DNA of 8,600 bases from JBGOUV01 sp041477815 (GTDB taxonomy: Bacteria; Acidobacteriota; Terriglobia; Bryobacterales; JACQDG01), in assembly GCA_041477815.1 (NCBI GenBank), contig JBGOUV010000297.1, positions 1 to 8,600 on the forward strand, written 5' to 3'. Positions 1-5,868 of the stretch are shown here, one piece after another. How positions within the stretch are numbered: position 1 is the first letter of the stretch; each line of letters begins with the position of its first letter. Both the position numbers and the translations under genes were made by a program. The notes under the pieces were generated by a model. It ran no database searches and had not been told where the DNA came from. It saw nothing but the letters and a program-made list of their open reading frames with translations.

Positions 1-314
1 AGCGCCAATCCCTGGCGGGCGATCAGGCGATCGAGTGTTTTGCCGGCGACGTACTCCATGGCGATGAAGTCGACGCCGTCGGCGTTATCAATGTCGTAGA
101 TCGTAATGATGTTGGGGTGGTTGAGGGCGGACGCGGCTTTGGCTTCCTGCACAAACCGCCTCTTGCGCTCCGGGTTCGCGACGGCGTCGGCGGCGAGGAC
201 CTTGATGGCGACGGGCCGGTCGAGGTGGGTGTCAAGCGCGCGGTAGACGACGCCCATGCCGCCCTCCCCAAGCTTCTCCTGGATCTGGTAGTGCGAAATG
301 GTGCGGCCGACCAT
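1..314 (-). CDS. Serine/threonine protein kinase, PknB/Hanks type (N-terminal part; continues beyond left edge)
   Basis: Only the first 104 residues lie in the window. Read on the minus strand from the ATG at 314-312, they form the N-lobe of a Hanks-type kinase: the glycine-rich ATP loop LGEGGMGVVY (about residues 15-24), the VAIKVL strand with the ATP-anchoring Lys at about 38, a helix-C Glu in FVQEAK (about 57), HPNII at 66-70, and the hinge MEYVAGKTL (86-94). The catalytic loop (HRD), DFG motif and any C-terminal transmembrane or sensor domains fall outside. The family phosphorylates Ser/Thr on target proteins and is much expanded in Acidobacteriota and Myxococcota. I chose this ATG because MVGRTISHYQI is a typical start for such kinases. 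I see no clear Shine-Dalgarno; an in-frame GTG at 332 is a weaker alternative. The gene is divergent from uvrA. The kinase assignment is secure; its substrate is unknown. Confidence 0.93.
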   Translation of the reverse strand, partial: MVGRTISHYQIQEKLGEGGMGVVYRALDTHLDRPVAIKVLAADAVANPERKRRFVQEAKAASALNHPNIITIYDIDNADGVDFIAMEYVAGKTLDRLIARQGLA

Positions 315-354
315 CAGACAAGATAATGCCACAGAAAAGATAGATGCGCCTGCT

Positions 355-363
355 TGTTACAAT
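355..363 (+). promoter_or_regulatory. Possible extended -10 promoter element for uvrA
   Basis: In the AT-richer 95-bp gap between the divergent kinase and uvrA lies TGTTACAAT, which matches an extended -10 (TG-N-TATAAT, five of six in the hexamer). It would give a leader of roughly 40 nt before the TTG start at 410. No good -35 hexamer sits at the usual spacing, which fits an extended -10 promoter but also weakens the call. I see no LexA-type operator by eye. Confidence 0.3.
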
Positions 364-409
364 AGAGAGTTTGCCCTCCATACCAAATTGTTCACTGTAG
401 AGGCCGGAC

Positions 410-1474
410 TTGTCCCAGGAGTATCTCGAGATCCGCGGGGCGCGGGTTCATAATCTGAAGAATGTCCACCTGCGGCTGCCCCACAACCGGCTGATCGTGA
501 TCACGGGGGTCAGCGGATCGGGCAAGTCGTCGCTGGCGTTCGACACCGTCTACGCCGAAGGACAGCGGCGTTACGTCGAGTCCATGTCGGCCTACGCCCG
601 GCAGTTCCTGGAGCGGATCACCAAGCCCGACGTGGATGAGATTGAGGGCATCGCCCCGCCGATCGCCATTCGGCAGAAGAACACTACGCGGAATCCGCGG
701 TCGACCGTTGCCACCGCCACCGAAGTGTACGATTTCATGCGGCTGCTCTTCGCCCGCGCCGGGCGGACGTTTTGCAGCCGCTGCGGCGCCCGGGTAAAGA
801 AAGACAGCGTGGATGAGGTGGCGGCCCAGATCCTGGCGCTGCCCGCCGGGTCGCGGTGGTATGTACTGTTCCCGATAGCGACCCCCGCGAGCAAAGACCG
901 CCTCTTCGATCTCCGCAAGAAGGGCTTCAACCGGCTGTTCCAGCAGGGCCGGACGTTTGAATTCTCGACGCCCGAATCGCTGCTGGAGATCGATTTCAGC
1001 AAGCCGCTGTTTGTCCTGGCCGACCGCATCGCCATCGGCGGCGACCTGCGGCAGCGGGTGGTGGATACGGTGGAGAGCTGCTACCGGGAGGCCGGCGAGG
1101 CGTTGTTCCAGTCGGCCGAATCCGAGGCGCTGGAGCTGCGGTGCAGCGAGAAGTTCGAGTGCAAGACCTGCCGGATCGGATACGAGGAGCCCGAGCCGCG
1201 CCTGTTCAGCTTCAACAGCCCGTTCGGAGCCTGTCCCAAGTGCCAGGGGTTCGGCAACGTGATGGACTACGACCTGAGCCGCGTCATCCCGGACCCCACC
1301 CTGACCTTGGAACACGGAGCCATCGAGCCCTGGACCAAGCCCGCGTACCGGAAGTTTCTGGAGCGCCTGAAGCGCACCGCCGCCGGGAAGGTCCGTTTTG
1401 CGGCGCCGTATCGCGAGCTCACTCCCGCCGAGCGCGAGATCGTGATGCGCGAGGTGCAGCGGTTTTTCGAATAA
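410..1474 (+). CDS. uvrA: UvrA N-terminal piece (ATPase I head, UvrB-binding domain, first zinc module)
   Basis: This is a 354-residue open piece. The only possible start is the TTG at 410: an in-frame TAG lies at 398-400, no other start codon lies between, and a purine-rich TAGAGG (398-403) ends six bases before the TTG. Visible motifs are Walker A GVSGSGKSS (33-41), the UvrA-typical stretches YAEGQRRYVESMSAYARQF (48-66) and RNPRSTV (94-100), the CxxC at 122-125 that opens the UvrB-binding domain, and zinc module I with C251, C254, C275 and C278 around the family motif FSFNSPFGACPKC. The piece ends in RFFE at the premature TAA. On its own it lacks the first signature motif and Walker B, so it could not hydrolyse ATP without the C-terminal piece. 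Confidence 0.85.
   Translation: MSQEYLEIRGARVHNLKNVHLRLPHNRLIVITGVSGSGKSSLAFDTVYAEGQRRYVESMSAYARQFLERITKPDVDEIEGIAPPIAIRQKNTTRNPRSTVATATEVYDFMRLLFARAGRTFCSRCGARVKKDSVDEVAAQILALPAGSRWYVLFPIATPASKDRLFDLRKKGFNRLFQQGRTFEFSTPESLLEIDFSKPLFVLADRIAIGGDLRQRVVDTVESCYREAGEALFQSAESEALELRCSEKFECKTCRIGYEEPEPRLFSFNSPFGACPKCQGFGNVMDYDLSRVIPDPTLTLEHGAIEPWTKPAYRKFLERLKRTAAGKVRFAAPYRELTPAEREIVMREVQRFFE
1472..1474 (+). other. uvrA: Premature in-frame TAA inside uvrA
   Basis: The TAA is codon 355 of the TTG-initiated frame. The following codons (1475-1495) encode LERKKYK in the same frame and lead directly into the next open stretch, so a one-base change in this codon restores a full UvrA. It falls between zinc module I and the CPEC motif that precedes the first ABC signature, in a stretch whose length varies between UvrA proteins. 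The base after the stop is C (TAAC). Confidence 0.9.
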
Positions 1475-1495
1475 CTGGAGCGGAAGAAGTACAAG

Positions 1496-3193
1496 ATGCA
1501 CGTACGGGTGTTCCTGAGCCGCTACCGGGGCTACGCGACCTGCCCGGAGTGCGCCGGTGGGCGACTGCGGCGCGAAGCCCTGAATGTGCGCTTGGGCGGG
1601 AAGAACATCGGCGAGGTGGCGGCCCTGAGCCTGGAGCAGGCCCGGGCGTTCTTCGACTTGCTGGAGCTAAGCCCGGAAGAAACCGCCATCGCCCAGAAGG
1701 TGCTTGATGAGATCCAGCGGCGGCTCCGGTTCCTGAACGACGTCGGCCTGGAGTACCTCACCCTGGACCGGCTGGCGTCGACGCTCTCGGGCGGCGAGGC
1801 GCAGCGTATCCAGCTGGCCACCTCGCTCGGGTCCCGCCTGGTGGGCGCGTGCTATGTACTGGATGAGCCTTCTATCGGTCTGCATAGCCGCGATACCGGG
1901 CGCCTCATTCGGATCTTGGAGGAGCTGCGGGACCTGGGCAACACCATCCTGGTGGTGGAGCACGACCGCGACGTCATGCACGCGGCCGACTACATCGTGG
2001 ACCTGGGACCGGGGGCGGGCGAGAACGGCGGCCAGGTGGTCTTTGCCGGCGACTACGACCAGCTTACCTCGAACGGCGGCGGCTCGCTGACGGGCCGCTA
2101 TCTGACCGGGGAGATGAAGATCCCGGTGCCGGAGGGGCGGCGGAAAATCGACCGCAAGCAGCAGGTGCGCTTCCTGGGGGCCTTCGCCCACAATCTGAAG
2201 GCCATCGACGTGGCCATCCCGCTGCACGCGCTGGTGGTGGTGACCGGCGTCTCGGGGTCCGGCAAGTCGTCGCTGGTGCATGACGTCATCTACCAGGGCT
2301 TCCGCGCCCAGCACAATCAGCCCGGCGCGTTCGGGGAGGACGCCGCCGAGGGGCAAGACGACAACGCCCCGCGCCTGGAGTGCCGGCGGATCGAGGGGGC
2401 CAACCTGGTCCAGCAGGTGATCCTGGTGGATCAGTCGCCCATCGGGCGGACGCCGCGGTCCAACCCTATTACTTATATTAAGGCGTTCGACGCCATTCGC
2501 GAAGTCTTCGCCTCCATGCCGGAGGCGCGCAAACGCAACTACTCGCCCGGGCACTTCTCGTTCAATATCCCGGGCGGACGCTGCGAAACCTGCCAGGGCG
2601 ACGGCACGGTTACGGTGGAGATGCAGTTTCTGGCCGACGTCGAGCTGGTCTGCGAGGACTGCAAGGGGAAACGCTACAAGTCGAGCATCCTGGACATCCG
2701 GTACCAGGGGCGCAACGTCCACGACGTGCTGCAGATGACGGTCCGGGAAGGGCTGGCGTTCTTCGGCTCGCACCACAAGGTCACGCACAAGCTGAAGCTG
2801 CTGGCCGATATCGGCCTCGGATACCTGCGGCTGGGACAGTCGGCGACGACGCTGTCGGGAGGCGAGGCCCAGCGGGTGAAGCTGGCCGCCCACCTGGCCC
2901 AGGCCCGCTGCGACCGCACCCTGTACATCTTCGACGAGCCCACCACCGGCCTCCACTTCGACGACATCGCCAAGCTGTTGGCGGCCTTCCGGAAGCTGAT
3001 CGCCAGCGGCGGGAGCGTCCTGGTGATCGAGCACAACCTGGACGTGATCAAGACCGCCGACTGGGTCATCGACCTGGGCCCGGAGGGCGGCGACGGCGGC
3101 GGTCGCATCGTGGTGGAAGGCACCCCGGAGGAAGTGGCGGTTTGCGAGGCATCCTATACGGGCAGATTCCTGCGGGCGGCGCTGAAGATTTGA
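1496..3193 (+). CDS. uvrA: UvrA C-terminal piece (signature I/Walker B I, complete ATPase II, second zinc module)
   Basis: This is a 565-residue piece in the same frame as the N-terminal piece. If translated separately it would start at ATG 1496, with GGAAG at 1482-1486 as a possible ribosome site nine bases upstream; this start is speculative. Residues counted from that Met: CPEC 16-19, signature LSGGEAQR 97-104, Walker B VLDEPSIGLH 121-130, VVEHD 153-157, second Walker A GVSGSGKSS 251-259, VDQSPIGRTPRSNP 311-324, zinc module II with C363, C366, C386 and C389, signature LSGGEAQR 453-460, Walker B FDEPTTGLH 479-487, IEHNLDVIKTADWVIDLGPEGG 511-532 in two adjoining motifs. The linker after the second Walker A (about 270-300) is acidic and Gln/Asn-rich and looks lineage-specific. 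The final codons lie inside the left arm of the downstream repeat. Confidence 0.88.
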   Translation: MHVRVFLSRYRGYATCPECAGGRLRREALNVRLGGKNIGEVAALSLEQARAFFDLLELSPEETAIAQKVLDEIQRRLRFLNDVGLEYLTLDRLASTLSGGEAQRIQLATSLGSRLVGACYVLDEPSIGLHSRDTGRLIRILEELRDLGNTILVVEHDRDVMHAADYIVDLGPGAGENGGQVVFAGDYDQLTSNGGGSLTGRYLTGEMKIPVPEGRRKIDRKQQVRFLGAFAHNLKAIDVAIPLHALVVVTGVSGSGKSSLVHDVIYQGFRAQHNQPGAFGEDAAEGQDDNAPRLECRRIEGANLVQQVILVDQSPIGRTPRSNPITYIKAFDAIREVFASMPEARKRNYSPGHFSFNIPGGRCETCQGDGTVTVEMQFLADVELVCEDCKGKRYKSSILDIRYQGRNVHDVLQMTVREGLAFFGSHHKVTHKLKLLADIGLGYLRLGQSATTLSGGEAQRVKLAAHLAQARCDRTLYIFDEPTTGLHFDDIAKLLAAFRKLIASGGSVLVIEHNLDVIKTADWVIDLGPEGGDGGGRIVVEGTPEEVAVCEASYTGRFLRAALKI

Positions 3194-3264
3194 GGATTTG
3201 AGAATTGCAGCAAGCCGCGGCTTCGTCTGAAATTCTCAAATCCTCCAATCCTCCAATTCTCAAA
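3187..3264. repeat. Compound inverted repeat of 8-bp units at the end of uvrA; possible terminator
   Basis: The left arm (3187-3206) and right arm (3231-3250) pair over 20 bp with a single mismatch. The loop carries a second perfect palindrome, AAGCCGCGGCTT (3212-3223), so the RNA could fold as a long stem with a nested hairpin. The arms are made of octamers: TTTGAGGA and TTTGAGAA on the left (3189-3204), and on the right four inverted copies, TTCTCAAA, TCCTCCAA, TCCTCCAA, TTCTCAAA (3233-3264), followed by TTCTTC. The uvrA TGA (3191-3193) sits in the first octamer. The hairpin may terminate uvrA transcription, but there is no U-tract directly after it. The AT-rich octamers contrast with the GC-rich surroundings and suggest a dispersed intergenic repeat. 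Confidence 0.8.
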
Positions 3265-3287
3265 TTCTTCGGCGGGGTAGAATTAGA

Positions 3288-4511
3288 TTGGTGCCTATCC
3301 TCGCGTCCCTGGTGTTGCTGCTGGCGTTGCAGTTGGCGGAGGCGGGCCGCGCCCTGGAGCAGGAGAAGTACGCCGACGCCGTGCCGCTGCTCGAAAAGGC
3401 CCTGGCCGCCGACCCCGCCGATTACCGCGCCCGCTTCAACCTGGCCTTTGCCCTCACCCAGCTCCAGCGCGACCGGGAAGCCGTGGAACACTACGCCAAG
3501 GTGGTGGAGCAGCAGCCGGACCTGGTCCCGGCGCGGCTCAACCTCGGGATCCTGCTCTTGCGGCAGAAGCAACCGGCGGCGGCAGCGCCCCACCTGGAGG
3601 TGGCGGCTGAGAAGAAGCCTCAGGATTTCCGAGCGCGGTTCTACCTGGCGGAGGCCCTGCTGGGAGCGGGCCAGCACGACCGCGCCGCAACGGCCTACCG
3701 CCAGGCTCTGGAGCTCGACGCCAAATCCGCCGCGGCCACCTTGGGCCTGGGCCGCACACTGGCACGGACAGGGCAGCTCGACGCCGCGCGGGAGCACTAC
3801 CTGGGCGCCATCGCGCTCGACCCCGAGTTCCGCGACGCTCTGCTGGAGCTGGGCGAGCTGCTGGAGCAGAAGCAGCAGTCTGCGCAGGCCCTCGAGCTGT
3901 ACCTGGAATTCCTGAAGACCAAGCCCGACGCGGTGGCGGTACGGGAGCGGGCGGGGGTCCTGCTGCTCCAGCAGAAACGCTATGACGAGGCCATCCAGCA
4001 GCTCGAGGAGGCGGTGAAGCAGAACCCGACCGCGGCCAACCAGGCGGCCCTGGCCCAGGGCTACGCGGTGACGAAGCAACCCTCCAAGGCCGTGCCGCTG
4101 CTGCGGGCGGCGGCCGCCACGGAGCCGAACAGCCCCGAGTTGCGTTTCCGCCTGGGTACGGCGTTGCTCGAAACCGGCGACTGGAACGCCGCGGCCAAGG
4201 AGTTCTTCACGGTGGTGGAGAAGCAGCCGAACCATCTCGAAGCCTGGAACGGGATTGGGTTCGCGCTGTACCGGGCGGATAACTTCCCTGGGTCCCTGAA
4301 GGCCCTGGACCGCGCCCGGCAGCTCGGCCCCGAGCCGCCCGGCAACCACTACCTGCGGGCCATCATCCTGGATAAGTTTCAGCAGTATCCGCCGGCCCTC
4401 GAAAGTTACCAGCGTTTTTTGGCCGAGGCCGGCGGGCGCTATCCCGACGACGAGTTCAAGGCCCGCCAGCGGGTCCGGATCATCACCAACATGCTGAACA
4501 AGCGCCGATGA
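3288..4511 (+). CDS. Tetratricopeptide-repeat protein with N-terminal hydrophobic export/anchor segment
   Basis: The 407-residue protein opens with a hydrophobic segment (PILASLVLLLALQLAEA, about residues 3-19) that looks like a signal peptide or membrane anchor, although it has no basic residues ahead of it. The rest is about 11 consecutive 34-residue TPR units, from about residue 17 to 390, with the usual pattern (for example EKYADAVPLLEKALAADP, KRYDEAIQQLEEAVKQNP, and GDWNAAAKEFFTVVEKQP). TPR arrays form a right-handed superhelix that binds protein partners; no enzymatic domain is visible. The start is uncertain: TTG 3288 and GTG 3291 are adjacent, with only a weak G-rich stretch (3274-3277) upstream. 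It is the first gene of an apparent operon, and its TGA overlaps the ATG of the next gene (ATGA, 4508-4511). A role as a scaffold in the envelope is inferred; the specific function is unknown. Confidence 0.9.
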   Translation: MVPILASLVLLLALQLAEAGRALEQEKYADAVPLLEKALAADPADYRARFNLAFALTQLQRDREAVEHYAKVVEQQPDLVPARLNLGILLLRQKQPAAAAPHLEVAAEKKPQDFRARFYLAEALLGAGQHDRAATAYRQALELDAKSAAATLGLGRTLARTGQLDAAREHYLGAIALDPEFRDALLELGELLEQKQQSAQALELYLEFLKTKPDAVAVRERAGVLLLQQKRYDEAIQQLEEAVKQNPTAANQAALAQGYAVTKQPSKAVPLLRAAAATEPNSPELRFRLGTALLETGDWNAAAKEFFTVVEKQPNHLEAWNGIGFALYRADNFPGSLKALDRARQLGPEPPGNHYLRAIILDKFQQYPPALESYQRFLAEAGGRYPDDEFKARQRVRIITNMLNKRR

Positions 4512-4912
4512 ACGGGTTGCTGACAATGTGGCTGCTGCTGGCCTCGCCCGTCGAGGGCGACTTCGTCCGGCAGGCGCGGCAGTCCCTGACCCAGGCTGAA
4601 CTGGCGGTCAACCAGGCCGGCGACGCCTGCAAGGCCGGCGACTGGGAGAAGTGCAACGCCCTGCTCGAGGGGGGGCAAAAGGGCGTGGAGCAGGCCCTGG
4701 AAGCCCTCCATAAGACGGGGATCAACCCCCGGAAGAGTCCCCGCCATTTCAAGGATGCCGAGATCCGCACCCGCAAGATTCTGCGGGCGCTGCGGAACCT
4801 GGTGGCCTATATCCACCCGGACGATCTGAACCACTACGAGACGGTGGTGAGCCGCGTCTCCGATATCAACGACCAGCTCCTTTCGAGTATCCTGGAGAAG
4901 AAAAAGAAGTGA
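4508..4912 (+). CDS. Small helical hypothetical protein, probably exported, coupled to the TPR gene
   Basis: I do not recognise a family. The 134-residue protein starts at an ATG that overlaps the TPR gene stop by four bases, so it is probably translationally coupled; no separate Shine-Dalgarno is evident. A short hydrophobic N-terminus (MNGLLTMWLLLASPVEG) suggests export, weakly. The body is predicted helical (for example FVRQARQSLTQAELAVNQAGDACKAG in pattern, about residues 19-44), with two cysteines at about 41 and 49 that could form a disulfide if the protein is extracytoplasmic. A basic stretch (about 72-90) and a Lys-rich end (EKKKK) follow. An internal ATG at 4526 would give a seven-codon-shorter start (Met7) and remove most of the n-region. 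Position between two other apparently exported proteins suggests a shared complex or pathway in the envelope; this is inference. Confidence 0.82.
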   Translation: MNGLLTMWLLLASPVEGDFVRQARQSLTQAELAVNQAGDACKAGDWEKCNALLEGGQKGVEQALEALHKTGINPRKSPRHFKDAEIRTRKILRALRNLVAYIHPDDLNHYETVVSRVSDINDQLLSSILEKKKK

Positions 4913-4920
4913 GGCGGCGT

Positions 4921-5556
4921 ATGCGAGTCGTAGGCATTCTATTGCTGCTGGCGGCCGCGGCTTGGGCCCAGGTGCAGCGCGATTTCCTCAGCGAGGACGA
5001 GGCCGATCAGATCCGCCTGGTCCAGGAGCCGAACGAGCGGCTCTTGCTCTACGCGAAGTTCGCGCGGCTGCGGCTGGAGCTGGTGAAGCAGACCCTGGCC
5101 GTGGACAAGCCCGGCCGGTCGCGGCTGATTCATAACAACCTCGAAGACTACAGCCGGATCGTCGAGGCCATGGATAACGTCATCGACGACGCGCTGGCAC
5201 GCAAGGTGGACGTCCAGAAAGCCGTGGCTCTCCTGGTGGACTACGAGAAGAAATTCCTGGCGACGCTCGAGGAATTCAACGCCAAGCCCGCCAAGGACCG
5301 CTACCTCTACGAGTTCGTGCTCAAGGACGCCCTGGAAGCGACCCAGGACAGCCTGGAAGAGTCGCAGCACGACCTTCGCGCCCGCACCGAGCGGGTGCTG
5401 GACGAGGACCGCACGGAGAAGAAGAAGATCGAGTCGATGATGACGGTCAAGGACCAGCAGGAGCGGAAAGCAGCCGAGAAAAAGGAAGAAAAGCAGGCCC
5501 GCAAAGCTCCCACCCTGCGCCGCAAGGACGAGAAGCCCCCCGAGGAGCGACGTTAA
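4921..5556 (+). CDS. Secreted, charged helical hypothetical protein, third gene of the TPR operon
   Basis: The protein has 211 residues with a clear signal peptide (MRVVGILLLLAAAAWA, cleavage likely before Gln17). The mature part is strongly helical and charged: a motif RDFLSEDEADQIRL near the start, long amphipathic helices through about residue 150, and a Lys/Glu/Arg-rich tail (about 155-211) that may be coiled coil or disordered. It contains no cysteine. I recall similar uncharacterised proteins in Acidobacteria but cannot name a family. I chose ATG 4921 because GAGG (4911-4914) lies six bases upstream; the alternative GTG at 4909 adds MRRR, overlaps the previous stop as GTGA, and has GGAG 11 bases upstream. 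Either way it is tightly packed after the previous gene. The stop is followed immediately by an inverted repeat. Confidence 0.85.
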   Translation: MRVVGILLLLAAAAWAQVQRDFLSEDEADQIRLVQEPNERLLLYAKFARLRLELVKQTLAVDKPGRSRLIHNNLEDYSRIVEAMDNVIDDALARKVDVQKAVALLVDYEKKFLATLEEFNAKPAKDRYLYEFVLKDALEATQDSLEESQHDLRARTERVLDEDRTEKKKIESMMTVKDQQERKAAEKKEEKQARKAPTLRRKDEKPPEERR

Positions 5557-5623
5557 GAAACCGCAGATGAACGCCGATAAGATCCTGGTCTCTCTGCGTT
5601 CATCGGCGTTCATTGGCGGTTCC
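5557..5623. repeat. Inverted repeat of 10-bp units between convergent genes; possible bidirectional terminator
   Basis: The left arm GAAACCGCAGATGAACGCCG plus ATA (5557-5579) pairs with the right arm (5601-5623) over about 19-20 of 23 positions. The right side is a tandem of decamers, CTGCGTTCAT (5594-5603), CGGCGTTCAT (5604-5613) and a diverged TGGCGGTTCC; the left side holds the inverted unit ATGAACGCCG (5567-5576). It begins at the base after the TAA of the secreted-protein gene and ends nine bases before the stop of the opposing small ORF. It resembles the GCAGATGAACGC-type intergenic repeats I remember from many environmental bacterial genomes; this is from memory and not checked here. 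It could end transcription from both sides. Confidence 0.75.
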
Positions 5624-5632
5624 CAAAAGGTA

Positions 5633-5854
5633 TTATTTCTTCTCCGCCACCGCAAGCTGTTCCAGCACGGGCCGAGCCAGCTTCTGCAGTTCTCCAAACG
5701 CCTGCAGATAGCTCTGAAATTCCCGATTCAGCTCCAGCGCTTGCTCGGGGTTCAAACGCGCCCTCAGGATCATGTCCCGCAGGTGCACGGGATGGGGTAA
5801 TATGGCTTCGTCCTGCAGTTCCTCCAGGGCGGTTTGCGGATCATAGTGGTACAT
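5633..5854 (-). CDS. Small hypothetical protein (73 residues)
   Basis: The reading starts at the only available ATG (an in-frame TAA lies four codons upstream) and ends at TAA 5635-5633. The product is soluble, largely helical and acidic-amphipathic (LEELQDEAILPH, LNPEQALELNREFQSYLQAFGELQKLARPVLEQL), with no signal peptide or membrane segment. Codon choice is rich in CTG, CAG and GCG like the neighbouring genes, and the opposite strand gives no plausible protein, so I treat it as real. I do not recognise a family. The 5' end is 14 bp from the divergent bPH2 gene, and no ribosome-binding site is evident, so it may be leaderless or mis-started. An alternative is that the region is non-coding. 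Confidence 0.65.
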   Translation of the reverse strand: MYHYDPQTALEELQDEAILPHPVHLRDMILRARLNPEQALELNREFQSYLQAFGELQKLARPVLEQLAVAEKK

Positions 5855-5868
5855 GACGGGAGGTTACC

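Larger units (their letters stand above)
410..3193 (+). pseudogene. uvrA: uvrA, excinuclease ABC subunit A, interrupted by one in-frame stop codon
   Basis: Read straight through, this frame encodes a UvrA of 927 residues, close to the usual 930-950. UvrA dimers scan DNA for bulky lesions, load UvrB, and start nucleotide excision repair in the cytoplasm. Both ABC ATPase modules are complete (Walker A GVSGSGKSS twice, LSGGEAQR signature twice, LDEPSIGLH and FDEPTTGLH Walker B regions), as are the UvrB-binding region and both zinc modules. Codon 355 is TAA (1472-1474), but the next codons in the same frame continue the protein (LERKKYK, then MHVRVFLSRY). The lesion is therefore one nonsense codon, with no frameshift or deletion. 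A Tyr codon (TAC/TAT) is the likeliest ancestor. A sequencing error, a recent null mutation, or a split gene expressed by reinitiation cannot be told apart here. The two pieces are listed separately below. Confidence 0.8.

Noticed and set aside
392..1501. Long minus-strand open frame (369 residues) opposite uvrA
   Set aside because: It is antisense to an unmistakable UvrA frame; its Leu/Arg/Gly/Gln-rich composition is the usual shadow in GC-rich DNA.
1141..1707. Frame-shifted plus-strand frame bridging the uvrA stop
   Set aside because: It could look like a frameshift bypass, but its sequence is Arg/Pro/Gly-rich without UvrA motifs; the true continuation is in the original frame.
1667..3034. 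Minus-strand open frame of 455 residues opposite the second half of uvrA
   Set aside because: It is antisense to the ATPase II region with all its family motifs; composition (His, Gln, Val, Asp rich) shows a mirror of codon positions, not a protein.
3066..4526. Minus-strand open frame of 486 residues opposite the TPR gene
   Set aside because: It spans the end of uvrA, the repeat and the TPR gene; no domain is visible, and the plus strand gives a clear TPR protein.
5567..5800. Plus-strand 77-residue open frame starting inside the decamer repeat
   Set aside because: It begins within the repeat itself, has no ribosome site, and is antisense to the better 73-residue ORF.
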